64,000 bases of DNA from JAOUEA01 sp038249195 (GTDB taxonomy: Bacteria > Actinomycetota > UBA4738 > HRBIN12). Shown here piece after piece: positions 17,410 through 25,413 of this stretch. Every line of letters begins with the position of its first letter. Position 1 is the first letter of the stretch. The position numbers were made by a program, and so were the translations under genes. Location: positions 36,661 through 100,660 of the forward strand of contig JBBRWM010000008.1 in assembly GCA_038249195.1 (NCBI GenBank), read 5' to 3'. The notes below the pieces were generated by a model. That model did not search any database. It was not told where the DNA came from and was given only the letters and a program-made list of their open reading frames with translations.

Positions 17410-18522
17410 ATGGAACGTTGGGAACGCAAGCTCCGCGAGCTGACCGAGGTCAGTGCTCCCAGCTCGATGGACGCGCGGGTCGAGGACGGCCCACATGGCA
17501 CACAGTCCGACCTCCCCTCAACCTCCCGCCGCGTCCTCGTCGGAGTGGTTGCGTTCGCGCTGTTCCTTCCCGTCGTGGCGTTCGGTTGGCGGGCATTTCA
17601 GACCAGCCCGTCTCCCGACGGAGATCCCACTGATCAGGGCACGCCAGGTCACAGTCCGACATCCACGCACGTCGATGCTGCGCCGCGGATCGCTTTCACG
17701 GATGCCCAGGGGCGGATCGCACTCATGCGTCCCGACGGCTCGGGGGTCCGCGAGATCACGACGGGTCGGGAGCCTGATGCTTACCACTCGCGATATGGGT
17801 TGCCCCAGGACATCGATCCCCAGTGGGGAGTTGCCGGCTCAGCGGCGGATCAGTCCGTGCATCAGCGGATCTACTTCGTCCGACGCTACACCAAGTCGCT
17901 GTACTCGCTGTGCTCGGTCTCGCCCTCAGGGACCGGGTTCCGTGTGGTGATCCGTCGGTTCCCCGCGAGCTCGTTCGCCCTCTCCCCGGATGGCTTCCGC
18001 ATCGCCTACGGCTCCGGCGACGGCATCTATGTCGCGGGGAACGAGGGATCTGATCTGCATCGCATCGCCCGGATCCTCCTTCCTGCGGGTGTGCCGATCA
18101 CATGGTCTCCACGGGAGCAACTCATCGCATTCGCGTCGGAAAGCCAGGAGCTCTGGACCGTCGACACCCGCACGGGTGAACTCACGCGGGTGACCCCGCC
18201 CGGGCTTCATGTGGACGCCGTTGCCTGGGATCCCGTAGACCCTTCGACGATCGCGATCGGCGTCCTGAGCGACTTCAGCGCCGATGCGGCCTCATCGCAG
18301 GTATGGACGATCCGACCCGACGGGACAGGGATGCGTCGAGTCACGACAGATGGAAACAACTTGACGGTCGCAGCATGGTCACCTGGGGGCGCTCGGCTCC
18401 TTCTGGGCAGGGTGGATCTCCACCTGCGCGACGACGGGCTGGCGGTGATCGATGCTGATGGGAGTGGGTTGGAAATCGTGAACGCGACGGCGTGGTCGGG
18501 GTTCGGTTCCTGGGGCGCCTGA
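17410..18522 (+). CDS. Membrane-anchored TolB/PD40 beta-propeller protein, likely anti-sigma partner
   Basis: Protein of 370 residues. A short cytoplasmic part (residues 1-40, MERWERKLRELTEVS) is followed by one transmembrane helix at about 42-60 (VLVGVVAFALFLPVVAFGW). The rest is an extracytoplasmic six-blade-like beta-propeller with repeated PDGSG, SPDGFRIAYGS, WSPREQLIAF and RPDGTG motifs. Location directly after the ECF gene suggests it anchors or inhibits the sigma factor and senses an outside cue. The cytoplasmic part is shorter than a usual zinc anti-sigma domain and lacks its His-Cys motif, so the mechanism would differ. Function is inferred from position. Confidence 0.7.
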   Translation: MERWERKLRELTEVSAPSSMDARVEDGPHGTQSDLPSTSRRVLVGVVAFALFLPVVAFGWRAFQTSPSPDGDPTDQGTPGHSPTSTHVDAAPRIAFTDAQGRIALMRPDGSGVREITTGREPDAYHSRYGLPQDIDPQWGVAGSAADQSVHQRIYFVRRYTKSLYSLCSVSPSGTGFRVVIRRFPASSFALSPDGFRIAYGSGDGIYVAGNEGSDLHRIARILLPAGVPITWSPREQLIAFASESQELWTVDTRTGELTRVTPPGLHVDAVAWDPVDPSTIAIGVLSDFSADAASSQVWTIRPDGTGMRRVTTDGNNLTVAAWSPGGARLLLGRVDLHLRDDGLAVIDADGSGLEIVNATAWSGFGSWGA

Positions 18523-18592
18523 GCGAGGGCATCCGAACGCGGGGAGGGTCACGTCGCCCTGACAAGGAAGCTCCTTGGTTCCCGCGGTCCAG

Positions 18593-18754
18593 CTAGTCGT
18601 CGCGCTGTGACCGAAGCAACGCGGAGATGACAAAGATGAGTGCCCCGACGGCTACGACAACCAATGCAGGAAACGCTAGGCCAGGGGGATCATGGGCGGG
18701 GGGATCCATCGTATGAGAGGCAGCCTGGCCGGCGTAGAACGCTAACTCGAACAT
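18593..18754 (-). CDS. Small single-pass membrane protein next to the DUF2182 gene
   Basis: A 53-residue protein (MFELAFYAGQAASHTM at the start) with one transmembrane helix near its C-terminus (GLAFPALVVVAVGALIFVIS) and a charged tail RSQRDD. The ATG at 18754 is preceded by GGAGG with a normal spacing of about 11 bases; an ATG at 18763 directly abuts that site and is less likely. It lies 112 bases downstream of the DUF2182 gene on the same strand, so it may be the third member of that operon. No family is recognised. Confidence 0.6.
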   Translation of the reverse strand: MFELAFYAGQAASHTMDPPAHDPPGLAFPALVVVAVGALIFVISALLRSQRDD

Positions 18755-18866
18755 CGATCTCATCCCCTCCCAGACCGTCAGCTACTCCTCAGGCTGGCTT
18801 TACTGATCCTAGAGTCTGTCGGAACACGACCGACACCAAAGCCGACTCGTCCAGAGAGTTTCGAGG

Positions 18867-19592
18867 TCACATCGTTGGCATCGCACTGCTCATGTGGAGG
18901 CCGGGCAGAAGCCATGGATGCCACGGAGCGAAGGCGGCGGCGATGAGGAGCACGCCTCCAACCGCCAGCGAGAACGGACGTCCGTACCTCCAGACCTTCT
19001 CGATCAAGATGACAACGGCGAGCGCAGCCATCACCGCGATGTTCATGGCACCGACCGCGATCAGCACGATCATCAGCCCCCAGCAACACGCGACGCAGTA
19101 GGCACCGTGATGGATACCGACGCGGAGGTCTCGAGCTGGACCTCGGAAGCTGGCGTAGTGGAACAGCGACCCGATGGGCGAGCGACAGTGGCGCAAGCAC
19201 GCCCCTTTCAGTGGAGTGAGCTGATAGACACCCGCCATGGCGAAGATGGCTGCGCCTACCCACTTCGCGGCGTCGGGCGACCGGTCGACCAGGCGTCCTG
19301 AGGCGACGAACGCCGCATAGGCCACGATGCCGAACCCCGCCCACACGATCAGGTAGCCCGCAAGGAACTGCGCGACGCCGTTGATCCGCGCCCAGGACGT
19401 CGGACGGGCGGAGACGGACCGGACCCAGACGACGACCATCGGTGCGACCGAGGGAAGCATCATGGCAGCCATCATCACGACCCAGAGCGCGAGGAACGCG
19501 AGGAACGTGAGCCCCATCGTGCCCGGGCCGTTGCCCATGCCGTTGGCTTGGTCGACCGTGACGAGCCATGCGAGCGCGGCCACAACGCACAA
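18867..19592 (-). CDS. DUF2182 predicted metal-binding integral membrane protein
   Basis: Multi-pass membrane protein of about 241 residues of the DUF2182 family (PF09948). Family marks include the methionine-rich helix WVVMMAAMMLPSVAPM, the loop YQLTPLKGACLRHCRSP, and a HHGAYCVACCWGLM segment with clustered Cys and His that could bind a metal. The TTG at 19592 is the first usable start; further upstream the frame has no ATG, GTG or TTG. It starts 67 bases after the DUF1326 gene. The DUF1326-DUF2182 pair is a common genomic association whose role is not established. Confidence 0.85.
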   Translation of the reverse strand: MCVVAALAWLVTVDQANGMGNGPGTMGLTFLAFLALWVVMMAAMMLPSVAPMVVVWVRSVSARPTSWARINGVAQFLAGYLIVWAGFGIVAYAAFVASGRLVDRSPDAAKWVGAAIFAMAGVYQLTPLKGACLRHCRSPIGSLFHYASFRGPARDLRVGIHHGAYCVACCWGLMIVLIAVGAMNIAVMAALAVVILIEKVWRYGRPFSLAVGGVLLIAAAFAPWHPWLLPGLHMSSAMPTM

Positions 19593-19659
19593 CCCAAGCC
19601 ACCATGGCAGCAGCTGCTTCAGCGGGAGGCCGAGCGACGGCGCGTTCGCCGCGTCCGTG

Positions 19660-20253
19660 TCAGCCCTCGTATCTGAAGTCGGTCACGAAGCTGTTCGTGC
19701 CCGAATACTCCACGTCCCAGTGCCCGTGGTAGCTGACGTCCCCGGCCTTGGCCTGCATGACGGGTTGCGCGACCGCACCCAGGAGTGGGTTTGTGATGAC
19801 CGACGGGTTCTCCCCGTCCATGCCCTTGACTTCCTCCGCCGACATCGTCAGGACCCCCGCGACCTCGGCGTGGAGCGAGCCCTCGTTCCGGTCGAACGTG
19901 ATCGCGGCGGGTGTCACCCCTGCGACCTCGCCGATCAGCGGTCCGAGCGCCGCCAGGTGGCCACCTGCACCGCCGGAGAAGACGGCGCCCAGCGCCTCGG
20001 ACTGCTCCGGTGTGGCTCGGTCGTCGAGGTAGAGCGCAACCTTCCATCCGCCGTCGGTCATCTGCTTGGGGGAGTGCACCGCCATGGCGGCGTTCATGCC
20101 GGAGAGGTCCACGCCATCCTTCTCGCCGTTGGTGACGTGCCAGGCGAGCATGAGGTCGCAAGCGTCTCTGTCGGCCGGCTTCAGCCAGATGCAGGGGCAG
20201 CTCACATCGCATTGGCACGTCTCGAAGTAGTCACCCTCGACCGAGAAGCTCAT
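19660..20253 (-). CDS. DUF1326 domain protein
   Basis: Soluble protein of 197 residues matching DUF1326. The N-terminal motif ETCQCDVSCPCIWLKP is rich in cysteine and may bind a metal. The middle contains DGVDLSGMNAAM and the region KQMTDGGWKVALYLD. The ATG at 20253 (MSFSVEGDYFETC) is supported by a strong AAGGAGG six bases upstream; a longer frame upstream lacks similarity. It is the first gene of a minus-strand set with DUF2182 and a small membrane protein. Confidence 0.85.
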   Translation of the reverse strand: MSFSVEGDYFETCQCDVSCPCIWLKPADRDACDLMLAWHVTNGEKDGVDLSGMNAAMAVHSPKQMTDGGWKVALYLDDRATPEQSEALGAVFSGGAGGHLAALGPLIGEVAGVTPAAITFDRNEGSLHAEVAGVLTMSAEEVKGMDGENPSVITNPLLGAVAQPVMQAKAGDVSYHGHWDVEYSGTNSFVTDFRYEG

Positions 20254-20653
20254 ACGAACCTCCTTCACCGATCCGCCGGGGTAGGCGATCTCTTCATCGA
20301 GCCTATGCCCGAGGCGTGATGAGCGCAATCGCTCGAGTCGGCTCACCGGAGATGTCTACGCAGCGGGTCTCTTGCCCCATCTGAGGATGTCCGCGCGTTG
20401 CGTCGCCCGCGAGATCTTCATCCTTCTGTCATGGACTCGATCGAGTGGCCAGGGCCATGAGGGACGCCGAGGATGGCCCCGGAATCAGCCACACGATGAC
20501 CGCAACAAGGAAGGTGTGGTTCCGGACCGTTCGCCTGACGGCGGTGAGCGTCTTGCGCTCAGACGCTCGGCTCCTGATGGGGCGCGGGCGTGGAAGGTTC
20601 ACGCTGTCACAATCCGAGCTGGTGAGGGCACGATGGAGACGGAGGGCGGGCCT
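20254..20653 (+). other. 400-base intergenic region with one perfect hairpin
   Basis: Divergent region between the DUF1326 gene and the lipoprotein gene. No gene with family similarity was found. A perfect 8-base inverted repeat, GAGCGTCT at 20547-20554 and AGACGCTC at 20562-20569 with a 7-base loop, could fold in RNA or bind a protein. No T-run follows it, so it is not a typical terminator. Confidence 0.4.
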
Positions 20654-21049
20654 ATGCGGGCGAACGTCGCTGCACTGTTGGTTCCGGCGGTGCTGCTCAC
20701 CGCTTCTTGCACGGGGAACGAGTCGACGCCGGTTTCGCCGTCTACCTACAATGCATCGACGTCATTGTCCTCCGGCGTGAAGGGAGACCTGTCATTCGTT
20801 GGTGGGCCACTCGTCGCGTCGCCCACTGCACGGCTCTTGCGGCCCGGCGATGTTGTGGCCTTCGCCGAGGACGGGACCGAAGCCGGGGCGATTCACTTTT
20901 CCGAGGGACAGGGTTTTTCGTTGTCGCTGCCGCCCGGAAGATACCGGCTTGTGGCGACGAGCGGCGATGCTCGATGTCCTGACGGGATCAAGGTGACTGT
21001 GCTACCGAACGATTACAAGATCGTTCGCATTCGCTGCGACGTGGTGTGA
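20654..21049 (+). CDS. Small putative lipoprotein
   Basis: Protein of 131 residues with a lipoprotein signal: MRANVAALLVPAVLLTASC, where LTAS precedes the lipidated Cys19. The mature part has a Ser/Thr-rich linker then a beta-rich domain with a PPGRYRLVATSGDARCP segment that resembles carboxypeptidase-regulatory-like or prealbumin-type folds. The ATG at 20654 has a GGAGGGCGGG site in front. A longer frame upstream is not supported. No function is assigned. Confidence 0.6.
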   Translation: MRANVAALLVPAVLLTASCTGNESTPVSPSTYNASTSLSSGVKGDLSFVGGPLVASPTARLLRPGDVVAFAEDGTEAGAIHFSEGQGFSLSLPPGRYRLVATSGDARCPDGIKVTVLPNDYKIVRIRCDVV

Positions 21050-21093
21050 CCGAACCACGCCGGCGGGGAAGACTGCGTCCCCACGCAACCTCG

Positions 21094-21580
21094 CTACAAG
21101 GCCCGGAAATAGTTCACGCCGGGGAACGGTGTGTACCCGGCCTTTTCATAGGTGCGCCGAGCAGGGGCATGACCCTGGTCACCGCCTGTGGATATGAGGG
21201 CGTGGGTCATGCCCGCTTCCCGCATCCAGTTCGTCGCAACGTTGGTCAGTTCGGTTCCGAGCCCGTGGTTCTGGTGATCGGGGTCGACGGCGAACCTCCC
21301 AAACCTCACCCATCGATTCGTCGGGGGGAAGGATCGCTGCCGCGAACCCGACGATCGCGCCTGCCTCCTCGGCGGCCCAGATCGTTGCTTTCTCGTCGGC
21401 CAGGACGGTCTCTACATCTCTCCGCTGGCTGGTGCGCCAGTCGGGGCGGTAGTGCCGGTCGAAGATCCCACCGCCCATCACCTGACGCATCGAGTCGAAC
21501 ACCGGAGCCCAGGCTCGGAGCGATAGCTCGACTATGGCTGACCGGTCGCCTTGCTCGTAGGCTCGGATGGTCGGCGTCAC
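21094..21580 (-). pseudogene. Broken GNAT acetyltransferase gene
   Basis: Two overlapping frames on the minus strand give one GNAT protein. The N-terminal part starts at GTG 21580 (VTPTIRAYEQGDRSAIVE) and reads through the PVFDSM and FAAAILPPDES segments. The acetyl-CoA part is in the next frame: FAVDPDHQNHGLGTELTN and ARRTYEKAGYTPFPGVNY. Removing one base from the GTTTGGG tract near 21290-21296 joins them as GEVGRFAVDP. The broken site lies between the central strands and the Q/RxxGxG/A loop, so neither fragment would be active alone. Confidence 0.7.
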
Positions 21581-21617
21581 GACCCCGAAGTCTGGCAGCA
21601 GTCGGCTCGCGGCCGCA

Positions 21618-21961
21618 ATGTGGACAACAGACGTGGCGGTGGATCGGGTACACACCCGGCTGCTCGACGGTCGACGGGCAGCATTCGGCCAAGCGCTCGG
21701 AGGCGTCTACCTGTTCGGGTCGGCCGTCACGGGTCGTTCGAACCTGGGTCGGGCGAAGTCGATACCGTCGTGCTGCTGCGATGTCCGGTCCCCCGTTTCG
21801 TGGCCGCCGTGGCCCATCCCCTCAGCGTGGGGGAGGGAACACGACGGAGTCCGCTGGATGCTGACCCCGCCGTCCGACCGTCAGTCGCAGCACGGATAGT
21901 CCATAATCCAGATGCGGTCAACGCCGCGGCGATGGAGCTCGCCGAACGCCTCGAAGGCTGA
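21618..21961 (+). pseudogene. Frameshifted nucleotidyltransferase-like gene remnant
   Basis: From ATG 21618 the frame reads VHTRLLDGRRAAFGQALGGV then YLFGSAVTG, the start of a nucleotidyltransferase fold (GS motif). The following acidic segment expected for this fold appears only in another frame: GSFEPGSGEVDTVVLL. The switch occurs at about 21725-21735. The downstream remainder is short and ends in LAERLEG. The family resembles aminoglycoside adenylyltransferase-like domains, but it is too short and disrupted for an active enzyme. It is divergent from the broken GNAT gene. Confidence 0.55.
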
Positions 21962-21990
21962 TGGCTCCTACCGGATGGGGGTAGGAGCGG

Positions 21991-23706
21991 ATGCGCACTG
22001 AGGCAAACTCGATCTTCGGGAATCTGACGCAGGATGCGATCGCCCGTGCCGTGAGCGTCGCGACCGCCCGTGGCGAGACGATCGCGGTCGAACGATTGGG
22101 CGAGCTCGGAAAGCGCCTTCGCTCCTCCTCCTTCCATGTGGCGATCCTTGGAGAGTTCAAACGTGGCAAGAGCACGCTGGTGAACGCGCTCATCGGTCAC
22201 GAGCTGTTGCCTACCGGCGTACTTCCCCTCACTTCGGTCGTGACGCGCGTCCGCTGGGGGACCGAGCCCGGCGCCTGGATCGCCTTCGAGTCGGGCGAAC
22301 GGCTCAAGGTGTCACTCGATCGGCTGGCCGACTTCGTTACCGAGTCGGCCAACCCCGCCAACCGCGCGGGTGTCGCCGAGGTTGACGTCCGGGTCCCGTC
22401 GGACCTGCTTCGAACAGGGGTCGTCGTGATGGACACGCCCGGGGTCGGAAGCACCCTCGCCCACAACACCGAGGAGACGATGCGGCTGTTGCCGGATGTG
22501 GACGCCGCGATCTTCGTGACGGCCACCGACCCGCCGATCTCCGACAGCGAGATCGGCTTCCTGCACGCAGTACGCGACCACGCCCACAAGATGTTCTTCG
22601 TGCTGAACAAGGCCGATGCGGTGCAGCCCCAGGAGTTGGACGACGTCATTCGATTCACACGAGGCGCCATCGCGGACGCACTTGGTTATCCGGTCGATGT
22701 GAGCGCGCTGTCGGCCCGGCGATCGCTCGCCGCAGGCGACGCCGGGCTCGAGACGTTCAAGGCACTGCTGTACGAGTTCCTTGCGCGTGACATGGCACGG
22801 ACCGGTGTCGATTCGATCGCCACGAAGACACGAGAGGTCGTGGCGCGGCTCCATGCCGGGGTCGTGTTGGAGCTCGAAGCGATGCGATTGTCGTCTGAGG
22901 AGCTTGCGGCTCGCCACGACCAGATCGAGGCGGTCCGCAGCGACGTCGACCGCGCCGGAGTCGGCATCAAGGCGCTGCTCCACAGCGATGTCGCCGCGCT
23001 CGTGGCCTCCATCGAGGGCGAGCTCGCCGAATGGCGGACATGCGAAACGCGGTCCCTCCGCGCGGCGGCGCGCGACGCTTTGGGTGAACCTACGTCGCTG
23101 GCGCCCGCCGACCTTGACGGATTCGTGAAGATGCGGCTGCGCGCCGACATCGACGCATGGCGTCCGTCGATCGAGGCGAGAGTGGCGGCGGCGTGGCACG
23201 ACCTGTTCGCCCTTTCGATCGCCGAGGTTGACGGGGTGGCCGCGCGTGCTGTGGACGTCTCCTCGCAGGTCCTTGCGATGCCGCTACCGCCGGCACCTGC
23301 GATGGATGAGGTCATCGCCCATAGCCGCTTCTCGTTTTCCTTCTTCGAGGTCCCGACTCTGGCCGAGAGCCTCCTTCCCGACCTCACCGCCGCTCTGCCA
23401 ACTCGATCGGGAGGCAAGCTTGCCCTGCGGCGCGTCGATCCCAAGATCCCTCTCATGGTGGACCGACACTCCGGGCGGGTTCGGCATGACTGGGTGAGCC
23501 GTCTCAACGAGGCCAAGGACCACCTCGAGCGATCGATCGACGGTCACCTCGACGGCCTGACACAGGGTCTGGCTGCGGCGCTTGACCGCGCGAGAGTCAA
23601 CCTAGAGTCGGCCACCGCGTCACAAGGAAAAGCGACACCGGCGTTGGTACGACTCGCCGACGAGCTTGCCCGGCTCTCGTTGCAGCTCGAGGGGGAGGCA
23701 CGATGA
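21991..23706 (+). CDS. Bacterial dynamin-like GTPase
   Basis: Large GTPase of 571 residues. The G domain has G1 GEFKRGKST (residues 54-62), a G2 threonine in LPLTSVVTR (about 81), G3 DTPG (148-151) and G4 NKAD (206-209). The rest is long helices, as in the neck and trunk of bacterial dynamin-like proteins that remodel membranes. A moderately hydrophobic FSFSFFEVPTLAESLLPDL region near residue 447 could act as a paddle, but no clear transmembrane segment is seen. The start has GGAG four bases ahead. It is the first of four genes each overlapping the next by 4 bases. Partners are unrecognised or poorly known, so the role is open. Confidence 0.88.
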   Translation: MRTEANSIFGNLTQDAIARAVSVATARGETIAVERLGELGKRLRSSSFHVAILGEFKRGKSTLVNALIGHELLPTGVLPLTSVVTRVRWGTEPGAWIAFESGERLKVSLDRLADFVTESANPANRAGVAEVDVRVPSDLLRTGVVVMDTPGVGSTLAHNTEETMRLLPDVDAAIFVTATDPPISDSEIGFLHAVRDHAHKMFFVLNKADAVQPQELDDVIRFTRGAIADALGYPVDVSALSARRSLAAGDAGLETFKALLYEFLARDMARTGVDSIATKTREVVARLHAGVVLELEAMRLSSEELAARHDQIEAVRSDVDRAGVGIKALLHSDVAALVASIEGELAEWRTCETRSLRAAARDALGEPTSLAPADLDGFVKMRLRADIDAWRPSIEARVAAAWHDLFALSIAEVDGVAARAVDVSSQVLAMPLPPAPAMDEVIAHSRFSFSFFEVPTLAESLLPDLTAALPTRSGGKLALRRVDPKIPLMVDRHSGRVRHDWVSRLNEAKDHLERSIDGHLDGLTQGLAAALDRARVNLESATASQGKATPALVRLADELARLSLQLEGEAR

Positions 23707-24098
23707 CAGACCCCTTCCACGACTTCGAACTCGACCTTGACCCCGAGCGCCTGTCCGGCGCGGTCGAGCGGTTCGACCTCCCCATCGCGGCGGCCGAGGG
23801 GTACGTCGCCTATCTCGGCCTCTTCGATCTGCTAGCGCGACGCACACAGGAGACCCTCGGCACGGATGCGCGTGGGCGGCTCTCGGGGCTCGCCCTGCGG
23901 CTCCAGGGTCTCGAGGGCCCGATGCGCTTCGCGCTCTACGACCGGTCCCGGCAGACGGAGACCCTGACGCGCGTGGCGCGCATCACCGCGGGGGAGTCGC
24001 GGCTGAAGCGAGAGTGGCTCATCCCCAAGCTGGAGGAAGACGTGGCGCGGTACCGGGCCCGCATCGCCGCGCTCACAGAAGCGTTGGAGGCAGTGTGA
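23703..24098 (+). CDS. Small acidic/helical protein in dynamin operon
   Basis: Protein of 131 residues, family not recognised. It is predicted almost wholly helical, with an acidic N-terminus (DFELDLDPERL) and a C-terminal segment rich in Lys/Arg/Glu (LKREWLIPKLEEDVARYRARIAAL) likely to form a coiled coil. No signal peptide or membrane helix. The ATG overlaps the stop of the GTPase gene as ATGA, and its own stop overlaps the next start as GTGA. This tight coupling suggests fixed stoichiometry with the GTPase. Confidence 0.7.
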   Translation: MTDPFHDFELDLDPERLSGAVERFDLPIAAAEGYVAYLGLFDLLARRTQETLGTDARGRLSGLALRLQGLEGPMRFALYDRSRQTETLTRVARITAGESRLKREWLIPKLEEDVARYRARIAALTEALEAV

Positions 24099-24592
24099 CG
24101 GAGATCGCGTTACTAGCCGAAGACGTAGCCCGGCTCCGGGCGGCGTATCCGGAGGCCGACGATGGACAACTCGAGTCGCTGCTCGTGGAGGCCGCCGTTC
24201 GCCACCGAGCGCACGAACCAGACCCATACGACATGGCCGAAGTCTTCATCCACGAGGCGGCCGCGATCGCGGTGTACCGCCAGCAGCTTGCCGTCGCGAA
24301 GCACCGGCTGCCGGACGCGGTCGCGCGAGAGTCCGCTTCCTACGCCGAGCAGCTCGAGTTGGATCGCGAGGTCATCCCACGGCTCAAGCAGGAGGCGCAG
24401 CGGCTGCGCGCCCAGGTCCGCGACCTTGAGGAGCGCCTTCGGTCCAAGGGTCTCGTCCCCGATGCGATCGAGCCGCAGATCGGCGCCGGCTCGATCGCCG
24501 TGGACGACTACGAACCACCCCGATTCACGAACGTCGACGAGCGACGTGCCGCCACCGTGGAGTTCTTCCGACGCGTTGGGGGCGAACGATGA
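24095..24592 (+). CDS. Coiled-coil protein in dynamin operon
   Basis: Protein of 165 residues, family not recognised. The first half is helical (VARLRAAYPEADDGQLESLL). A long charged coiled coil follows at about residues 85-125 (LELDREVIPRLKQEAQRLRA and QVRDLEERLRSKGLVPD). The C-terminus has DDYEPPRFTNVDERRAATVE. The GTG at 24095 is chosen because it overlaps the previous stop by 4 bases like its neighbours; an upstream extension lacks merit. It overlaps the next gene by ATGA. Confidence 0.7.
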   Translation: MTEIALLAEDVARLRAAYPEADDGQLESLLVEAAVRHRAHEPDPYDMAEVFIHEAAAIAVYRQQLAVAKHRLPDAVARESASYAEQLELDREVIPRLKQEAQRLRAQVRDLEERLRSKGLVPDAIEPQIGAGSIAVDDYEPPRFTNVDERRAATVEFFRRVGGER

Positions 24593-25329
24593 GCGTTCCT
24601 CCCTCCCGCGCGGATCCTGAGCAGCGACGTGGGCGGCCCGTGGGCTTCTTCGACCTGCTGCACGACCTTCCACTCGACGGATGCGCCGTCTGCCGTGGTG
24701 AACAGCGCACGGCATGGCGCTACTTAGACGGCTTGCTGTGGGAGGGCGTCATGAACCCCTGGATCCGGGCGGCCACGAAGCGATCGCACGGCTTCTGCCG
24801 CGACCACGCGATGCTGGCGGTGACCGTGGCTGGCAAAGAGTCCGGTCAGCTCGGGATGGCGATCCTGTTCGAGGACCTCCTGCGTCACGTGGAGCAGGAG
24901 GCGGTGGACTCGACCAAGGTGGCTACCCGCCGACGCCGGCGGCAGCCCGACCCGCTCGCCGCGCATCAGCGTTGTCAGGTGTGTGAGAGCGCCAACCGCA
25001 CCGCGGCGAACTATCTTTCGGTCCTCGCCGCGGCTGAGCCCGCGTCCGAGATCGGGGTTGCTGCCCGGCGGGAGGCCCATCCGGTGCTCTGCCTGCCCCA
25101 TCTTCAGATGGGCGTACGCGTCGTGGGGTCCGAGGAGGAACGCCGGCGCCTGCTGGAGCTCTTCACGGGCGGTGCGCAGGAGCTAAGGGGTGAGCTGCTC
25201 GAGTTCACCCGCAAGCGCGACTACCGATTCTCCGACGAGGTGCTCACCAAGGGTGAGGCGACCGCTTGGATGCGGGCGGTGTTCGCCATGGTGGGAGAGC
25301 CGCGCCGCCAGCCCGAGCCGCGACGGTAG
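24589..25329 (+). CDS. DUF6062-like protein with two CxxC/CxxH zinc-binding repeats
   Basis: Soluble protein of 246 residues that resembles DUF6062-type proteins. Two metal-site repeats are visible: C32xxC35 with C70xxH73 (GFCRDH), and C129xxC132 with C168xxH171 (LCLPH). Each repeat probably binds one zinc. Between them is an Arg-rich linker RRRRRQP. The segment YLDGLLWEGVMNP and the LGMAILFEDLL motif are family-like. It ends the four-gene dynamin operon with a 4-base overlap. The function of this family is unknown; a role as an adaptor or sensor for the GTPase is only an idea. Confidence 0.75.
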   Translation: MSVPPSRADPEQRRGRPVGFFDLLHDLPLDGCAVCRGEQRTAWRYLDGLLWEGVMNPWIRAATKRSHGFCRDHAMLAVTVAGKESGQLGMAILFEDLLRHVEQEAVDSTKVATRRRRRQPDPLAAHQRCQVCESANRTAANYLSVLAAAEPASEIGVAARREAHPVLCLPHLQMGVRVVGSEEERRRLLELFTGGAQELRGELLEFTRKRDYRFSDEVLTKGEATAWMRAVFAMVGEPRRQPEPRR

Positions 25330-25413
25330 CTCGCTGCCCTCAGCCGCCGTGACGTTCCAAGATCTCAGATACAGATGGGTCACACGAGTGCTCGCTAAGG
25401 GCATGATGTCCAT

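Noticed and set aside
21991..23706. GTPase considered as an Era/EngA-type ribosome GTPase
   Set aside because: Length of 571 residues, the GEFKRGKST P-loop and the long helical C-terminal part fit dynamin-like proteins, and no KH domain is present.
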